A stretch of 64,000 nt of DNA from Apiotrichum sp. Y4204 (lineage: Eukaryota; Basidiomycota; Tremellomycetes; Trichosporonales; Trichosporonaceae). The notes beneath the pieces are model-generated. The model was not told where the DNA came from and ran no database searches. It worked only from the letters and a program-made list of their open reading frames with translations. Positions 21,024 to 31,587 of the stretch are shown here, piece after piece. The DNA lies in NCBI GenBank assembly GCA_025531455.1, contig JAMYHL010000022.1:1-64000 (forward strand), written 5' to 3'. Each line of letters begins with the position of its first letter. Within the stretch, counting starts at the first letter, position 1. The position numbers and the translations under genes were made by a program.

Positions 21024-22612
21024 CTATCCGAAGATACTGCCGTTGATGAGATAGTTTACGCCAAACGAGCATAGGCTGCCCATGGCCAGCCCGGAGACGA
21101 GGGAGAAGGCGGCGAGGGTGCCTGCAATGTCCTTCTCGTCTTCGCAGATGGCCTTGTTGAGCGCCGGCGACGACGCGTAGATCATGCAGATGGTCGAGAT
21201 GCCGCTGCTGTCAGCTCTTTCTTGATAGATTAGCTCACCCGTTAGTCAGCCCAAAGGCCAGAAGAATGAGGAAATACAGCACGTCGCCGATGACTGTTGT
21301 ACCTGCCTTTGCGCGCGCGGTGGTGTTGCACAACAAAAAGAGGGGGAAGAACACCACACGCGAAAGCGATAGCAGCACCGTGCTCTCAATGCGGAGGCCC
21401 ATCGCACCGGGAATCGCAGTGATGTAAGTGCGGCCGACGTAGTCCCCGACTGGTGGGTTAGAGCAGCAAACGGAGATTACCCACCGTTGAAGACCAGGAA
21501 GTGTGTTGCGACAAAGACCGTCGGCTGGAGGAGCCACGGGACGGGCTCGCGGACTGATGTGATCGTCGTGGTAATGGGAGGGAAGATGGCCTGTTGTGAG
21601 CTATGTCGTCGCAGGTGACAGGTTTAGCTCACCAGGGTGACGACAAAGACGAAAGCGACGGCAAACTCAACGCGGATGTTCCTCCGGAATACCTTGCGCG
21701 TTACGCCGCGCTTCCCGCTCACCTCCTCGCGCTGAACAAGGGGCGCGAGCACGGCAGCGTAGTCCGGGTGCTCTGTGAGGTGCTTGAGTGCGGCGAGGCA
21801 GATGACGACACCTGCCGCGCCGAGCGCCCAGAGTCCCTCAGCGGCGAGGCTGGAGGCCGACGAGTCGGGGGTAGGAGTGCGCCCTGCGTCGACAATGGCA
21901 AGGACCAGCTGCGTTCCCGAGACGAGGACCGCAATACCGCCCTGCCCGCTCATAACTGCCAGCATCTCCTTGCTTCCCCACAGCGCCGCGAGGCCGAAGA
22001 CCGCCGACTGGAGGTACGAGCATGAGAGGGCGAGGAGTAGCGTCATGCCGAGAATGAGGGGGAGCAGGAGGGGTGATTTTGCGGCGCTCAGACTCGGAAA
22101 GATGAGCGGGAGAAGGGGGAACGTGATCATGACGGTCGTCGCCAGCATCAGCAGCAGCGACCATCGCAACCGCCCAGTTGGCGCTTTCTGGCGTGAGCTC
22201 ATGTCAACGTTTCTGGAGCTCACTTTGCCGACATTACGCTGCGCGAGACCAAGGAAGAAGAGGTTAGCGAAGCAGTAGACCGTCCCGATATATGATGGGA
22301 GTGTGGTCTTTATGGGTCCCTCGAAGAACGACGTGAGTAGCGGGAAGGTGCAGATGAGTGCTGCGGCGTAAGTGCAGTTCTTGGAAGAATCGAACAACTG
22401 CAGCGAGCAGCGCGCTGATAACAAAAGCACGCACCATTCCAAGTCAGCAGGATTCCCGCTCCCAGCGCCCAAAAGCAGAGATACACGTCGCGTCCGTCGC
22501 GCGCGCGCGTATCGGTGGCGACTCGCCGCTCGGGCTGGCCGTCCTCGGCGGCAATGGGCGCATATCCCTCCGCGGCCGGTTGGGTGAAGAGTTGTCGGAC
22601 GGAGGCGAACAT
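21024..22612 (-). CDS. equilibrative nucleoside transporter (ENT/SLC29 family)
   Basis: At least five exons encode about 470 aa with about eleven hydrophobic segments. Family signatures are clear: Gly-Ala-Gly-Ile-Leu-Leu-Thr-Trp-Asn in TM1, Phe-Glu-Gly-Pro-Ile-Lys-Thr after TM2, Phe-Asn-Val-Gly-Asp-Tyr-Val-Gly-Arg in TM8, and Leu-Thr-Asn-Gly near TM10. The end is Asn-Gly-Ser-Ile-Phe-Gly. It should carry nucleosides or nucleobases, at the plasma membrane or on the vacuole as in yeast Fun26. The splice just after the TM1 Trp-Asn (about 22430) cannot be resolved: the two reading frames are joined in phase only by an implausible 20-nt intron, so there may be a sequencing indel or a non-consensus site. 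The other junctions are clean. Confidence 0.85.
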
Positions 22613-22911
22613 GCCCTCTGAGCGTGTGGTGATGGCGAAAAGCTATAGATGGGAAGAAAGGAAGGAGAGTGACAGTTAGGTAAAAGGAAAGTGAGTGTTG
22701 TATGTGTGTGTGTTGTGTGTGTGTTTTGGGGAGACGAATGTGACCATCGAACCAGACTGTGGCGACGGCGACTGCCCTCGTGATGGCGGCGGCCGCCGGC
22801 GACGGCAAAATGACGCGCCCTGGCCACACCGCGGTCATTGATCCAATCTCCACCTCCTCGAGACAATACCGAGCACCGGGCCCAGCGAACCACAATCCAA
22901 TCCGTCCATCC
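22613..22911. other. divergent promoter of the nucleoside transporter and the Zn2Cys6 gene
   Basis: About 300 bases between two divergent start codons. It contains a TGTGTGTGTT-type repeat near 22700-22730 on the plus strand. Confidence 0.5.
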
Positions 22912-25900
22912 ATGTCAAGTGAGACCTCTTGTTGTTGTCCATTCTACTCAAACATCAACTCCATCGCGTCTTTGTCTTTCACATCTCGATCCGCAGGCCG
23001 AAAGTTTTCGCGCAAAGAGGCATTCTGCACTGGCCATCCACATCTGACCTGTCGCCAGTCGCGTTGCCATCTGGCTCGAGTCGACGCGTCGAGCAAAAGC
23101 CGCGTGATCGTCGGCACACACGACGAGGTCACACCAAGCACCGCATCAACCGTCTCCACGTCACCAAGATCCCAGCGGGAGCGCGATGGAGAGTCTGGCC
23201 GTGCACGCCCCAGTGCCTGCCGCACCAGTAGACAACGGCGGCTCAACCGATCCCTCAGGCAGCCAACCGTGGGTGAAATGCAGTGCCGCGTTCCCCTCTG
23301 GATGCTAACAATCAGACCTGCAGGTGCTTCAGAGGGAGTGCAAGCGCGATACCCTCCAAACGCTATTCCAAACCCAGCTGCGACGCTGCGATGCGACCGC
23401 AAGGTGGGCGACACGCCGCTGCTGCGCCCGGCGCTCATCCCGCCCGAGGTGGACGAGCGTATCGCGCGCGAAAGTATCTACATGGTTGTCGGGCCACAGT
23501 GTAGGTATTAACTTTTTCTGCAAGCACTCACTGATGGCAGCGGACGTTTTGTACCTCACTCCAGGCGGGTGCGAGCGGTGTGCGTCGCAGCGCCAGTCGT
23601 GTGATCGCCGCGAACCCACTTGTGGGCGATGTGCGCAGGCGGGGGCAGAGTGCGCGCTTGGTCCCCTGTGCGAAATCACGATTCCCAGCGCGGACAAGGG
23701 CAAGGAACGTGAGACGTGTGAGACGGCTCCCGTGGCCGGGGATGACGAGGGGCGCGGGAAGCGCGTCAAGAAGCCGCGCCGGATGACGGACGAGGTGGAT
23801 CCAAACCTGATGAACGTGGATGGGAGTACGCGCAAGCCGCGCGCGCCGCCCAAGAAACCCCAGCAACTCCCGCCGCCAAACTACCTCCCGTACCGCCCCG
23901 AAGACGTCACGCCCACTGCCGAGGACGAGGCGTACGCTGCGCGCGTGCGGAAGAGCGACGACAAGCCGAAACTGGAGAAGACGCGCGCCATATGTCCGGT
24001 GTGGGCCATTCGCCGGCGTGCGCTATTCGCTGCGACCGAATATCTCCGCGATCCAGTGCCTACAGTCGGCGCCAGCGTTCAGATTGGCGACAGCGGGATA
24101 GCGCGTGGAGTGCTTCTGGAAGGAAACCCCACAATTAGGCCGTTCTTTGGACAGAGGGAGGATGTGGGAACCATCCTCGCTGGGATGTGAGTGATTGAAC
24201 AATTGGCTTTTGTGGCTAACTGAACAGTGGGTCTCCACGGAAACGATATTCGAAGGACCCGAGGCCCCCTACGCCAACGAGGCGAAGCAGCAACATTGCC
24301 GACGCCTTCAACACTGACACTAATCCTGCATCTGATCCGGAAGCTTTGAAGAAACGCGTCGATGCTCCGGGCGCTACCCCCGGCCACGCGACGTTTATGA
24401 GCGGCACGGGACGCGACGAGGTTCCGGAGGCTGCACCTCTGGAGGCCCTCTTCATGGCACAACGGGCGCGGACACCCGTCGCTCTAGCTGTGTCGGAGGA
24501 CTATGTCGGCTTTCCCTACAAGCTTCCCCGCCCGCTGGTCGTGCTGGGCTGGTTCTGGGTAACCGACGCGTGGACTGTGCCTGTTGACAATAGCGACATG
24601 GTTTCATGGTACTTTCAGTTTGAGTGGTGCGGCAGCAAGGACCAGGCAGACGAGATGCCATGGTGGTCCGCTGAGTCGGATCCCAAAGCGAACGGCACAC
24701 CCTACGTCGAGGCCGGCGACGCTACCTGGGCCATACGGGGGCCAGGCATCTCGGGGCCGACCACCCCTCGCGGACGGAGATTCGTTCCCAGTCCATCCCA
24801 AAACCCAGCGTTGATGGAGATGGAAGCGATTTTCAAGACTGGCCTGCTCATCTGTCAGAAGTGCCGCATGGATAGCGAAACGGTGTACGAATCCCAGGCG
24901 CCCTGCCTCAACGAGCGTTGCGAAATGTTCTTCAAGGACGTCCAGCCCAAGCTGAGTAAGTTTTGGTGTCTGATCTGGGCTGATGGTAGACTGGAAACAG
25001 TGCCGTGCCGCCGCTTGTCCTGGTGAGGTCCGGAAAATGATACGATTCCTCCCTCGGCAACTCAGCCTGGACCTTGTGGGGCCAGACGTACAGGAGACCC
25101 CGGCCGATGTTCAGCGATACGACGCGAACGCGGACCTGTGGCGGGCATGGGTGTGCCGGCAGTGCCGGTGCGCGAATGAGCGCCGCGACTGGATCGGTTT
25201 TGTGTGTGAAGGCTGCGGGCTGGTGGACAAGCCGCGGCGCAAGGTGTACTCTGCGGATGCGCTCGCCCCACCCATGCGGATAAAGTACACCGGACCCAGG
25301 ACTCCTGAGCAAGCATCAACACTGGCACAATACGACCATAGGCAGCTACCAACTTCGGACGATCCCAATGTCCACAGCACGGTGTATATTCTCGATAAGC
25401 CGATGGGGGACAAGCACGTCCGCATCACGCATACGACAAGTCCCACCAGCGAGGCCGACGACTTTCTGCTCCGTCTGCAGGATCAGGGGGAGAATCAGAT
25501 TCCGTTTGCGCGGCATTACCTCAGTGCCACCTCGTCGCGGACGACAGAGCTCGCCCTGTGCCCATTCTACACGTTTACATGTGGCAACAGGGCGGCGCCG
25601 GCCCTCGCTCACTTCCCGACGTCGCGGCCGCGCCCCTGGAAGGACTGTCCACCGTTGATGGAGGTGATCCGGCAACTTATGAAGAAGTACTCGATGCTGG
25701 GGCCGGATAATGAGTGAGTTACTGTCTGCCACAGATAACTGACAGCAGCTTCACGTCTCTGGTGATTGCCGCGTTTCCCGCCTCCCTGCGCAAGCACTTT
25801 GTTGCGGTACGTAAACACACCTCAGCATGTCTGACGACAGACGATTCCCTTTGCTCCCAACTCGGATTTCAGCAACTTGATGGTTCTGGGCTCAGACGCG

Positions 25901-26716
25901 ACTTTGCGGATCCGCAACCCTGCTACAGGCACGACAGTCGGCGACTTGACAATGTTCCACGGCGACCGCATCGAGATAATGAATCATTGCGCTCTCGAGA
26001 TTCAGATCAAGATGGACGGCTTTGGCTTCCTTGTGCTCGGGCGCGTCTGGCCGCCAATTGCGGATAAGCAAACGATACCAACGCTGGAAACCCCATTGCC
26101 GCCAGTTCTTCCCAAGGAGGCCCCCCAGTGGTATATCGGTCCCTTCCCAATTGACCCAAGTCGCCCAATGCGCACCCAGGTGTCATTGCGGACGGACGAC
26201 GACTTCCAGCCCGCCAGCTCGCGCATTCCCCCCATCGCGCACCAGAGGTTTACCGACCCACCTCTCCCGTGGCGGGGCGCGGAGATCGTGCCGCCACAAG
26301 AGCCGGAAGTGATCGATATCCCTGCCCCGCCGGAACTGAAGGACTCGGAGGATGAGGACGACGAGCCGCGCCCATCGACGCGCGGCCGTGGTCGCGGCGC
26401 AGCGCCTGGGCGCGGTCGTGGTCGCGGCCGTGGACGCGGAGGGGCGACACCGACCGCGACCGCGAGCGCCGGACCGAGCGGGACGGCCAGTGCGGCCAAC
26501 ACTCCCACGTCGCGCGGAAGCGGGCGTGGGCGCGGCAGAGGGCGCGGGGGGCGTGGACGGGGCCGTGGGCGTGGTCGTAGACGCGCGAGCGGGAGCGTTG
26601 GCGCCAGTTCGAATGCCCCGACGCCCGCCAGCGAACCCCACGAGCATGAGGCAGAGGTGGCCGATGCGGCTGAAGTGGGAGGCGAGCACGACGGCGACGT
26701 CCCCATGGAGGAGTAG
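22912..26716 (+). CDS. Zn2Cys6 protein with AlkB-like (2OG oxygenase) fold and Arg-Gly tail
   Basis: About eight exons encode roughly 1,100 aa. A binuclear zinc cluster (CX2CX6CX6CX2CX6C) lies at 23570-23660. The central region has Trp-Phe-Trp-Val-Thr-Asp-Ala-Trp and a Tyr-Phe-Gln-Phe-Glu-Trp-Cys strand. CxxC pairs follow (Cys-Gln-Lys-Cys; Cys-Arg-Gln-Cys; Cys-Glu-Gly-Cys). I recall the same order in uncharacterised mushroom proteins that end in an AlkB-like dioxygenase. The matching part here is Phe-Thr-Ser-Leu-Val-Ile, Val-Leu-Gly-Ser-Asp-Ala, then Phe-His-Gly-Asp-Arg and Met-Asn-His. The expected HxD iron motif is replaced by Ala-Pro-Asn-Ser-Asp, so activity is doubtful. The C-terminus is a long Gly-Arg-rich, RNA-binding-like stretch ending acidic. 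The junctions after 23480 are firm. The 5' end (ATG 22912, then exons to 23300) is tentative; ATG 23302 is an alternative. Confidence 0.65.
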
Positions 26717-26808
26717 TGATGCACTCTTTTGATGCTCGTCGGGGAACTGATGTTGTGTCTCACTGATTGGTGTATTGAATCTCGTGAAGCAACCTTTGCA
26801 GTCAAGCG

Positions 26809-26842
26809 GGAGATCTCGTCAAGCTGGAGATCTCGTCAAGCT
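26809..26842. repeat. 17-bp tandem duplication
   Basis: Two perfect adjacent copies of GGAGATCTCGTCAAGCT; the core GAGATCTC is palindromic. Confidence 0.85.
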
Positions 26843-27012
26843 GCAGTCTGACTCTTATTTTGTAGTCGTAGGGTTACCAGGTTCTCTCCCTTCCCACCTT
26901 TCAACTTCTGACTAAAGTTTGAGCTCTTAACCATCTGATGAAGACTCGGACACGACACTGCATTGCTTATACATCTTCTGTTTCGATGTCCTCCCTGCTC
27001 GGCCCTCGCTCA

Positions 27013-27049
27013 GAACTGTTTGGAACTTTCAAAACTGTTTGGAACTTTC
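27013..27049. repeat. 17-bp direct repeat, period 20
   Basis: Two perfect copies of AACTGTTTGGAACTTTC separated by three bases, close to the 3' end of the cysteine-rich gene. Confidence 0.85.
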
Positions 27050-27062
27050 CTCATGCCTAGAC

Positions 27063-27461
27063 TCAGGCCGCCCCAGCTTCGACCGCTTCGGCAACGACAC
27101 CATTGCCCTTGGCGTCGCGCTTCCACGGCCACCAGGAGGGATACCACTTGCCGACGGGGCAGCACTTTGTCCCGTTCTCGATGCATGAATACCCGTACTC
27201 GCAGTACGTGCCCGCTGCCTCGTCAGTTTCTGCAACTTACGGAAGATGACTTTACTCACCGCCGTAGCAGCAGTTGACCTCGTGGTCAAAGCAGATTCCG
27301 CCAGCCACGCAGTTCATCCCAAACTTGTTGCCTGTGCCGCAGGTGCCGCGTTTCTCGAGCCCCGCGTCCCTCGCTGACAGCGCGTCCGTCGCGCCGCTGA
27401 GACCGGGGCTCGCTACCGTGAGAGTCGCGGCGGCGAGGAGAATAAGAGGCTTGACGAGCAT
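27063..27461 (-). CDS. Kex2-processed cysteine-rich secreted peptide, copy A
   Basis: Exon 1 27461-27260 and exon 2 27214-27063 give 117 aa. A signal peptide (MLVKPLILLAAATLTVA) is followed by a short propeptide ending in Glu-Lys-Arg at residues 36-38, a Kex2-type site. The mature part has Gly-Thr-Cys-Gly, Lys-Phe-Gly-Met-Asn-Cys, Cys-Phe-Asp-His-Glu-Val-Asn-Cys-Cys, then Thr-Tyr-Cys-Glu-Tyr-Gly-Tyr and Lys-Cys-Cys-Pro-Val-Gly-Lys-Trp. The paired CC motifs recall granulin-like or other disulphide-stapled folds, but I recognise no named family. A second basic pair (Trp-Lys-Arg) follows and may release the C-terminus. A close paralogue starts 1.26 kb away on the other strand. This copy lacks one Cys of copy B (Trp-Tyr instead of Trp-Cys). 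Confidence 0.85.
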
Positions 27462-27551
27462 TGAGAAATGAGGTTTAGGGCTTGAGATTACAGGGAGAGT
27501 TATAGGGGCGAGGCGTTGAGCTCGATGGGTAACGAATTTGGATGACTGCCG

Positions 27552-27560
27552 TTTATATAT
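27552..27560 (-). promoter_or_regulatory. TATA box of cysteine-rich copy A
   Basis: ATATATAAA on the minus strand, about 90 bases before the ATG at 27461. Confidence 0.55.
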
Positions 27561-28606
27561 CTCGTAGATTGACCAAGCTACAGTCATTGCACGCACTGGC
27601 GACGTGCGGAGATCTCTGCGGCTTCAGCATCGTTTGACTCCCAGACTGGTGTTGAGATACGGCAAGAAGACGACTGGAGTCTCTAGAGGACGCGGCTCGT
27701 TCTTGACGGACACAAGCAAGCCGCCGGAACCTCGGAACTGCCGCGACGGGCCGCACGACAAGCTCGAACAGACCGTCGAGGTCGACGGGCGAGGGGCGCT
27801 CGCGGACGATCTCAGTCCCGCGACCTCTGCGGTTTCTGCAGTCTCGGGGGCTCTACGACCTGCAAAGGTGTTGCTGGCGATCAGGTGAGATGTGTTCGCA
27901 GTGGTCGGCGGGTGCAAGCGAAGTGGCGAGTGGCGAAGTGGTAAAGCGGCGGGGTGGCGAAGCGGCGGAAGCCTGTTCTCAGTGATCAGCTGCACTCCCG
28001 CTTCCAGACACCGCAAATCAAGCGCTTATCCCCGAACACCGGTTTCATACTTGACATGCTCGGGCTGCGCGTGCCATGTTAACCTACATTAATGAACGGT
28101 TCCAGGATCCGACGGAGTGGTGCGCGTGTAGATTCCGATGCGCAGACGCGCAGACACAGGACCATGGACACGTGAGAGGCGGTGTAGGAGCATTCCACAT
28201 GCCACACCTACTCGAGCGCCAAGACCGGTACACCCAAAATAAGAACCCACAAAAAGGTTATCTGCGGGGGATCGGATCCAGATACAGCCCCACACGAGGT
28301 CGACCGCCCCGCGTCGCGCCCCACGGAGGACTCGATACCGAACGCGTCGCCTGCGGTACTGCGGTACGTGCGGAGCCGACACATGACTCGTGAACAATGA
28401 CCGAGTGACGATAACGAGTCGTGTGGGCTTGGAGCTCCAAACTTTGCGGTGCATGACTGTCGCAGTGGCACAGGTTCGTGTGGCAGCTTTGTATGGCCAT
28501 ACCCGTGTACATACCTTCGAATGACGATGCGAGAGTCTTTCGGAGCAGGTGCATCGGTGTACCAGGCAGGTGTTCTCGCCGTTGGTGTCAGACGGGGTCG
28601 TCACGA

Positions 28607-28613
28607 TATAAAA
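28607..28613 (+). promoter_or_regulatory. TATA box of cysteine-rich copy B
   Basis: TATAAAA on the plus strand, 114 bases before the ATG at 28721. Confidence 0.55.
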
Positions 28614-28720
28614 GACGGCGGGGGGCGGGGTTTGGCTCTGCATCGAGTCTAGCCTCAAGTTCGCCACACTTCTAGTCTCTCACTTGATACCTTAGACGCA
28701 ATCATCCCTCCCAACCCACA

Positions 28721-29169
28721 ATGCTCCTTAAGCACCTCGTCCTCCTGACGGCCGCCTCGCTCGCCCTCGCGGCGCCCGGCTCTGACCCCCTGGACGCCCG
28801 TGACTCCAGCGGCGAGGTCGAGAAGCGCGGATACTGCGGCAAGCACGGCAAGTTTGGGATGAACTGCAAGCCCGGCGGAAAGTGCTTCGATCACGAGGTC
28901 AACTGCTGCAAGGGCGGTGAGTAGCCGTTTGTTCGGGAACATGAAAACCGTAATCGTAATAAAACCCATGAACCACAAATAGCCATAAAACCTTGTAATT
29001 ATGAAGATTCCTTAACTGATGCGCAGGAAACACATACTGCGAGTATGGGTACTACTGTATCGAGGACGGCAAGAAGTGCTGCCCCGTCGGCAAGTGGTGC
29101 CCCTTCGGCCGGAAGCGCGAGGAGCACGAGCAGCAGATGGCGAGCGCCGTCGATGCCTGTGGGGCTTAG
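28721..29169 (+). CDS. Kex2-processed cysteine-rich secreted peptide, copy B
   Basis: Exon 1 28721-28916 and exon 2 29027-29169 give 112 aa. The signal peptide (MLLKHLVLLTAASLALAA), the propeptide ending in Glu-Lys-Arg (residues 34-36) and the intron position and phase are the same as in copy A at 27063-27461. The core contains Lys-Phe-Gly-Met-Asn-Cys, Cys-Phe-Asp-His-Glu-Val-Asn-Cys-Cys, Thr-Tyr-Cys-Glu-Tyr-Gly-Tyr-Tyr-Cys-Ile-Glu, Lys-Cys-Cys-Pro-Val-Gly-Lys-Trp-Cys-Pro. A second dibasic site (Arg-Lys-Arg) ends the core, leaving about 58 residues with ten cysteines, an even number able to form five disulphides. It is secreted; the target or partner is unknown. It could be an antimicrobial, signalling or wall peptide; nothing in the sequence decides. 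Confidence 0.88.
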
Positions 29170-29541
29170 GCTGGCGTACAGACAACCAGCATTTACATTA
29201 GGCTTTGGACCGCAACAGCTCCAACATTCCCTTTCGTGCTGTACAGCCTGCGCATGTAGTTTTGGCAGAGATTTCCTTCAGAATGAAGTGCTATTCTGTA
29301 CGACGAAATGACGTTTGGCAACTGCCGAAATGAGGGCGGTACAAGGAGCACCGCACATGACATGGAAGGGGCGCACAGTTACCCGCGGGAACCCCGGGGT
29401 TCAGATGCAGGCAGTGTCGGTCGTTGTCAGTCCTGGAAGCTTGTCAAGTTAACAAGATAGTCTCAAATACACCACTCGTACATCAATCTAAAATCTAGGA
29501 AGGGCCGGGGCCAGCTATGTTTCTACGACATCACTGCGCAC
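29170..29541. other. convergent intergenic spacer
   Basis: 3' flanks of cysteine-rich copy B and of the secreted helical-module gene. Nothing else was seen. Confidence 0.5.
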
Positions 29542-30558
29542 TCAGTCCTCCTTGGCAATGCGAATCTTCGATTTCCGCCTGCCTGACATACGCACGGCGG
29601 GGGTGCCAGTCGGTGTCGGCGGGGTGGTAGAAGTGGCGATCGCGAGCAGGCTGGTCGCATACGGTACGCCAAGGGACGAGCGAATACGTGCCTGCTCAGT
29701 GTCCTCCTCTTGACGCTGCTTCTCCACCTGCTCACGGCTCTTGGGGGGGATACTGGAAAGCGACCCGCCCGTGCGTCCCCTCGGGCCGAGCTCGCTCAGC
29801 TGTCCGGTAGTGACGCCCTCGACGAGGTCGCGCGTGCGCTTCGTGCTCTCGATGATCTCGAGTAGCGCGTCGACCTCGAGGTCGTCGAGCTTGAGCTTGG
29901 GGAGCATCATCCCAATGACCTCTACAGCCTTGCGGCTGGGGACGACGCGTTCAACACTGGACAGCACAAAGCTGTCCATCCCCACGGGCAGCGCAGGTTG
30001 ACCGGGAGGGACGTTGTCGTACTCGGGCGTCATGGCGTTGATCAACTCCCGAGTCCGATGAACGCTATCGATGAGGTCGAGGAGCGCGTCCACTTCGACG
30101 TGGTCAAACCCGTACTTGCGGAGCATCTTCTCAATGACGCTCATCGCGTGTTCGGGCGCAAGTCGTGTGATTAACGCCTTGGCCTCTTTGCCATACGAGG
30201 ACATGGGGTTGGGCCTCCGTTTTTCCAGGACTCGGCGCTCCTCTTCATCCGGCTCAAGTCCCGAGTCGCGGATCCCCTCGACCTCGTCCGGGACCTCGCC
30301 TTCGTCGAGCCCGGCAGCAGAAGAAGTTTCCGCTTCCTTTGGCCCGTCCACTTCATGGATACGCGCGCGCACCGGGTCGAGGTTGGACGAGTCGGCTGCG
30401 TCCACGCTCTTGTGTCGCAGCATGTTCGCCGCCAGGCTTATACTGGTCACTGCCGGGGCGGAGGGGGCGGCTGAGTTGGCGGCCGGGTTGGCGGCCGGGT
30501 TGATGGCGGCGACGGCGCCGAGGAACGCGAGGAGGATGTAAGCTGTGGTGAAACGCAT
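29542..30558 (-). CDS. secreted helical-module protein, member 1 (two modules)
   Basis: A single exon of 338 aa. The start MRFTTAYILLAFLGAVAA is a signal peptide almost identical in layout to those of the genes at 53715 and 56030. A variable Ala/Pro/acidic spacer is followed by a Lys-Arg-Arg (113-115) that may be a Kex2 site. Then come two similar amphipathic helical modules of about 40 residues (about 133-173 and 207-248). Each runs Glu/Lys-Ala-x-x-Val-Ile-x-x-Met-Leu, a short Leu/Phe-Asp linker, Val-Asp-Ala-Leu-Leu-x-x-Ile, then Arg-Thr-Arg-Glu/Asp-Leu. The segment after module 1 (Pro-Pro-Gly-Gln-Pro ... Asp-Ser-Phe) also matches the 53715 protein. The C-terminus is basic. No known domain was recognised; it is extracellular by inference. 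Confidence 0.8.
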   Translation of the reverse strand: MRFTTAYILLAFLGAVAAINPAANPAANSAAPSAPAVTSISLAANMLRHKSVDAADSSNLDPVRARIHEVDGPKEAETSSAAGLDEGEVPDEVEGIRDSGLEPDEEERRVLEKRRPNPMSSYGKEAKALITRLAPEHAMSVIEKMLRKYGFDHVEVDALLDLIDSVHRTRELINAMTPEYDNVPPGQPALPVGMDSFVLSSVERVVPSRKAVEVIGMMLPKLKLDDLEVDALLEIIESTKRTRDLVEGVTTGQLSELGPRGRTGGSLSSIPPKSREQVEKQRQEEDTEQARIRSSLGVPYATSLLAIATSTTPPTPTGTPAVRMSGRRKSKIRIAKED

Positions 30559-31587
30559 TGCGCCGTGAGTGTGAGTGGTGTGAGTGGTGTGAGCTGTTTT
30601 GTCCAAGGCCGGCTTGATGTATTGGCCGGCTTGATGTATTTAGTTGCTGTTGGCGGTGGGAAGAAAGCCGTCAATGATCCGGTTATATAATACAGCGAGG
30701 AGCAGGGAGTCAGTAGTCATGGGCCAGATGGGTGACCTCTGGGATAGTGATGAGTGAACACTGAGACGGTGGACGGTGTAATGTGATCAACGCGGTGTAG
30801 AGCGGTACAGAGAGCGTCAGGGGCACACCCAGTGAGCCACATGTGAACGGAGAGTATGAGTAGGGGGGGTATATGAGTGTTCCAACCAGTAAATGAGATT
30901 TAGCTGATCCTTGTACGCTGCGGCCGAGCGATTACTCGCACGCCGACCGATCTCCTGCTTAGAGTTGGTATTGCAGTGTTTGAGACAGACGGCTGAGCAT
31001 TATCGCAAGTTGTTGGTGCTCTGTGTGATGTGAAACAACTATTGGGAACTCGGAGAGAGAAGAACTCGCCGAGGTACAGCCACAAGACTGCCAAGATGCC
31101 GCTGTACCACACTTTTCTCTTCCTTCCACAGACAGAGGTGCCGTAAAGGGTACCATTTCTCTGGTCTTGCATGGCCTGCTGCACGTTTCATAGCTTGCCC
31201 TTTGCGGAGTCTCAAAGGATTTATCGACTGTATCGGCCTTTGTCGGTACCCTTGTGACTCTTGAATTGCTGAATGGCGACCAAAGGGGCCGAGTATGAGC
31301 ACAGCATCAACTCTCCGCACGACCCGGATTGGAGGGGCTAAGACGCGGTCTCCCTGTGGACTAGAATGCATCGCTTTACACTGGCGGTTAGTCAGAGTGG
31401 ATAAAGACTGTGTTCAGCACTGTAGCCGGCTTCAGATTCAGAACCTCAGTCGTAAGTATTCATCGGGTGTCCTGATATCTTCCCGTCTTCCAGCTCTTTC
31501 CCCTTTCACCGTCACAATAGCTAGGAGAACGTACCGTGTAGGACAGATGTACATGCCTGTAAACAGAGGGACTTATGGAATCTATAA
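30559..31587. other. intergenic
   Basis: Promoter of the secreted helical-module gene on its left and 3' flank of the FYVE/RING gene on its right. No additional gene could be supported. Confidence 0.5.
30683..30690 (-). promoter_or_regulatory. TATA box of secreted helical-module member 1
   Basis: TTATATAA on the minus strand about 125 bases before the ATG at 30558. Confidence 0.5.

Larger units (their letters stand above)
26717..27062. other. convergent intergenic spacer with two short direct repeats
   Basis: GGAGATCTCGTCAAGCT occurs twice in tandem at 26809-26842, and AACTGTTTGGAACTTTC twice at 27013-27029 and 27033-27049. No gene was recognised. Confidence 0.6.
27462..28720. other. shared divergent promoter of the two cysteine-rich genes
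   Basis: 1.26 kb between divergent start codons of two paralogues. TATA boxes lie close to both ends. Short imperfect GTGGCGAAGTGG-type repeats occur at about 27920-27965. No other gene could be supported. Confidence 0.5.

Noticed and set aside
22912..23300. A separate small gene starting at ATG 23186
   Set aside because: It cannot be joined in phase to the strongly biased exon at about 23330-23505; the frame from ATG 22912 can, so one gene was preferred, with low certainty for the 5' end.
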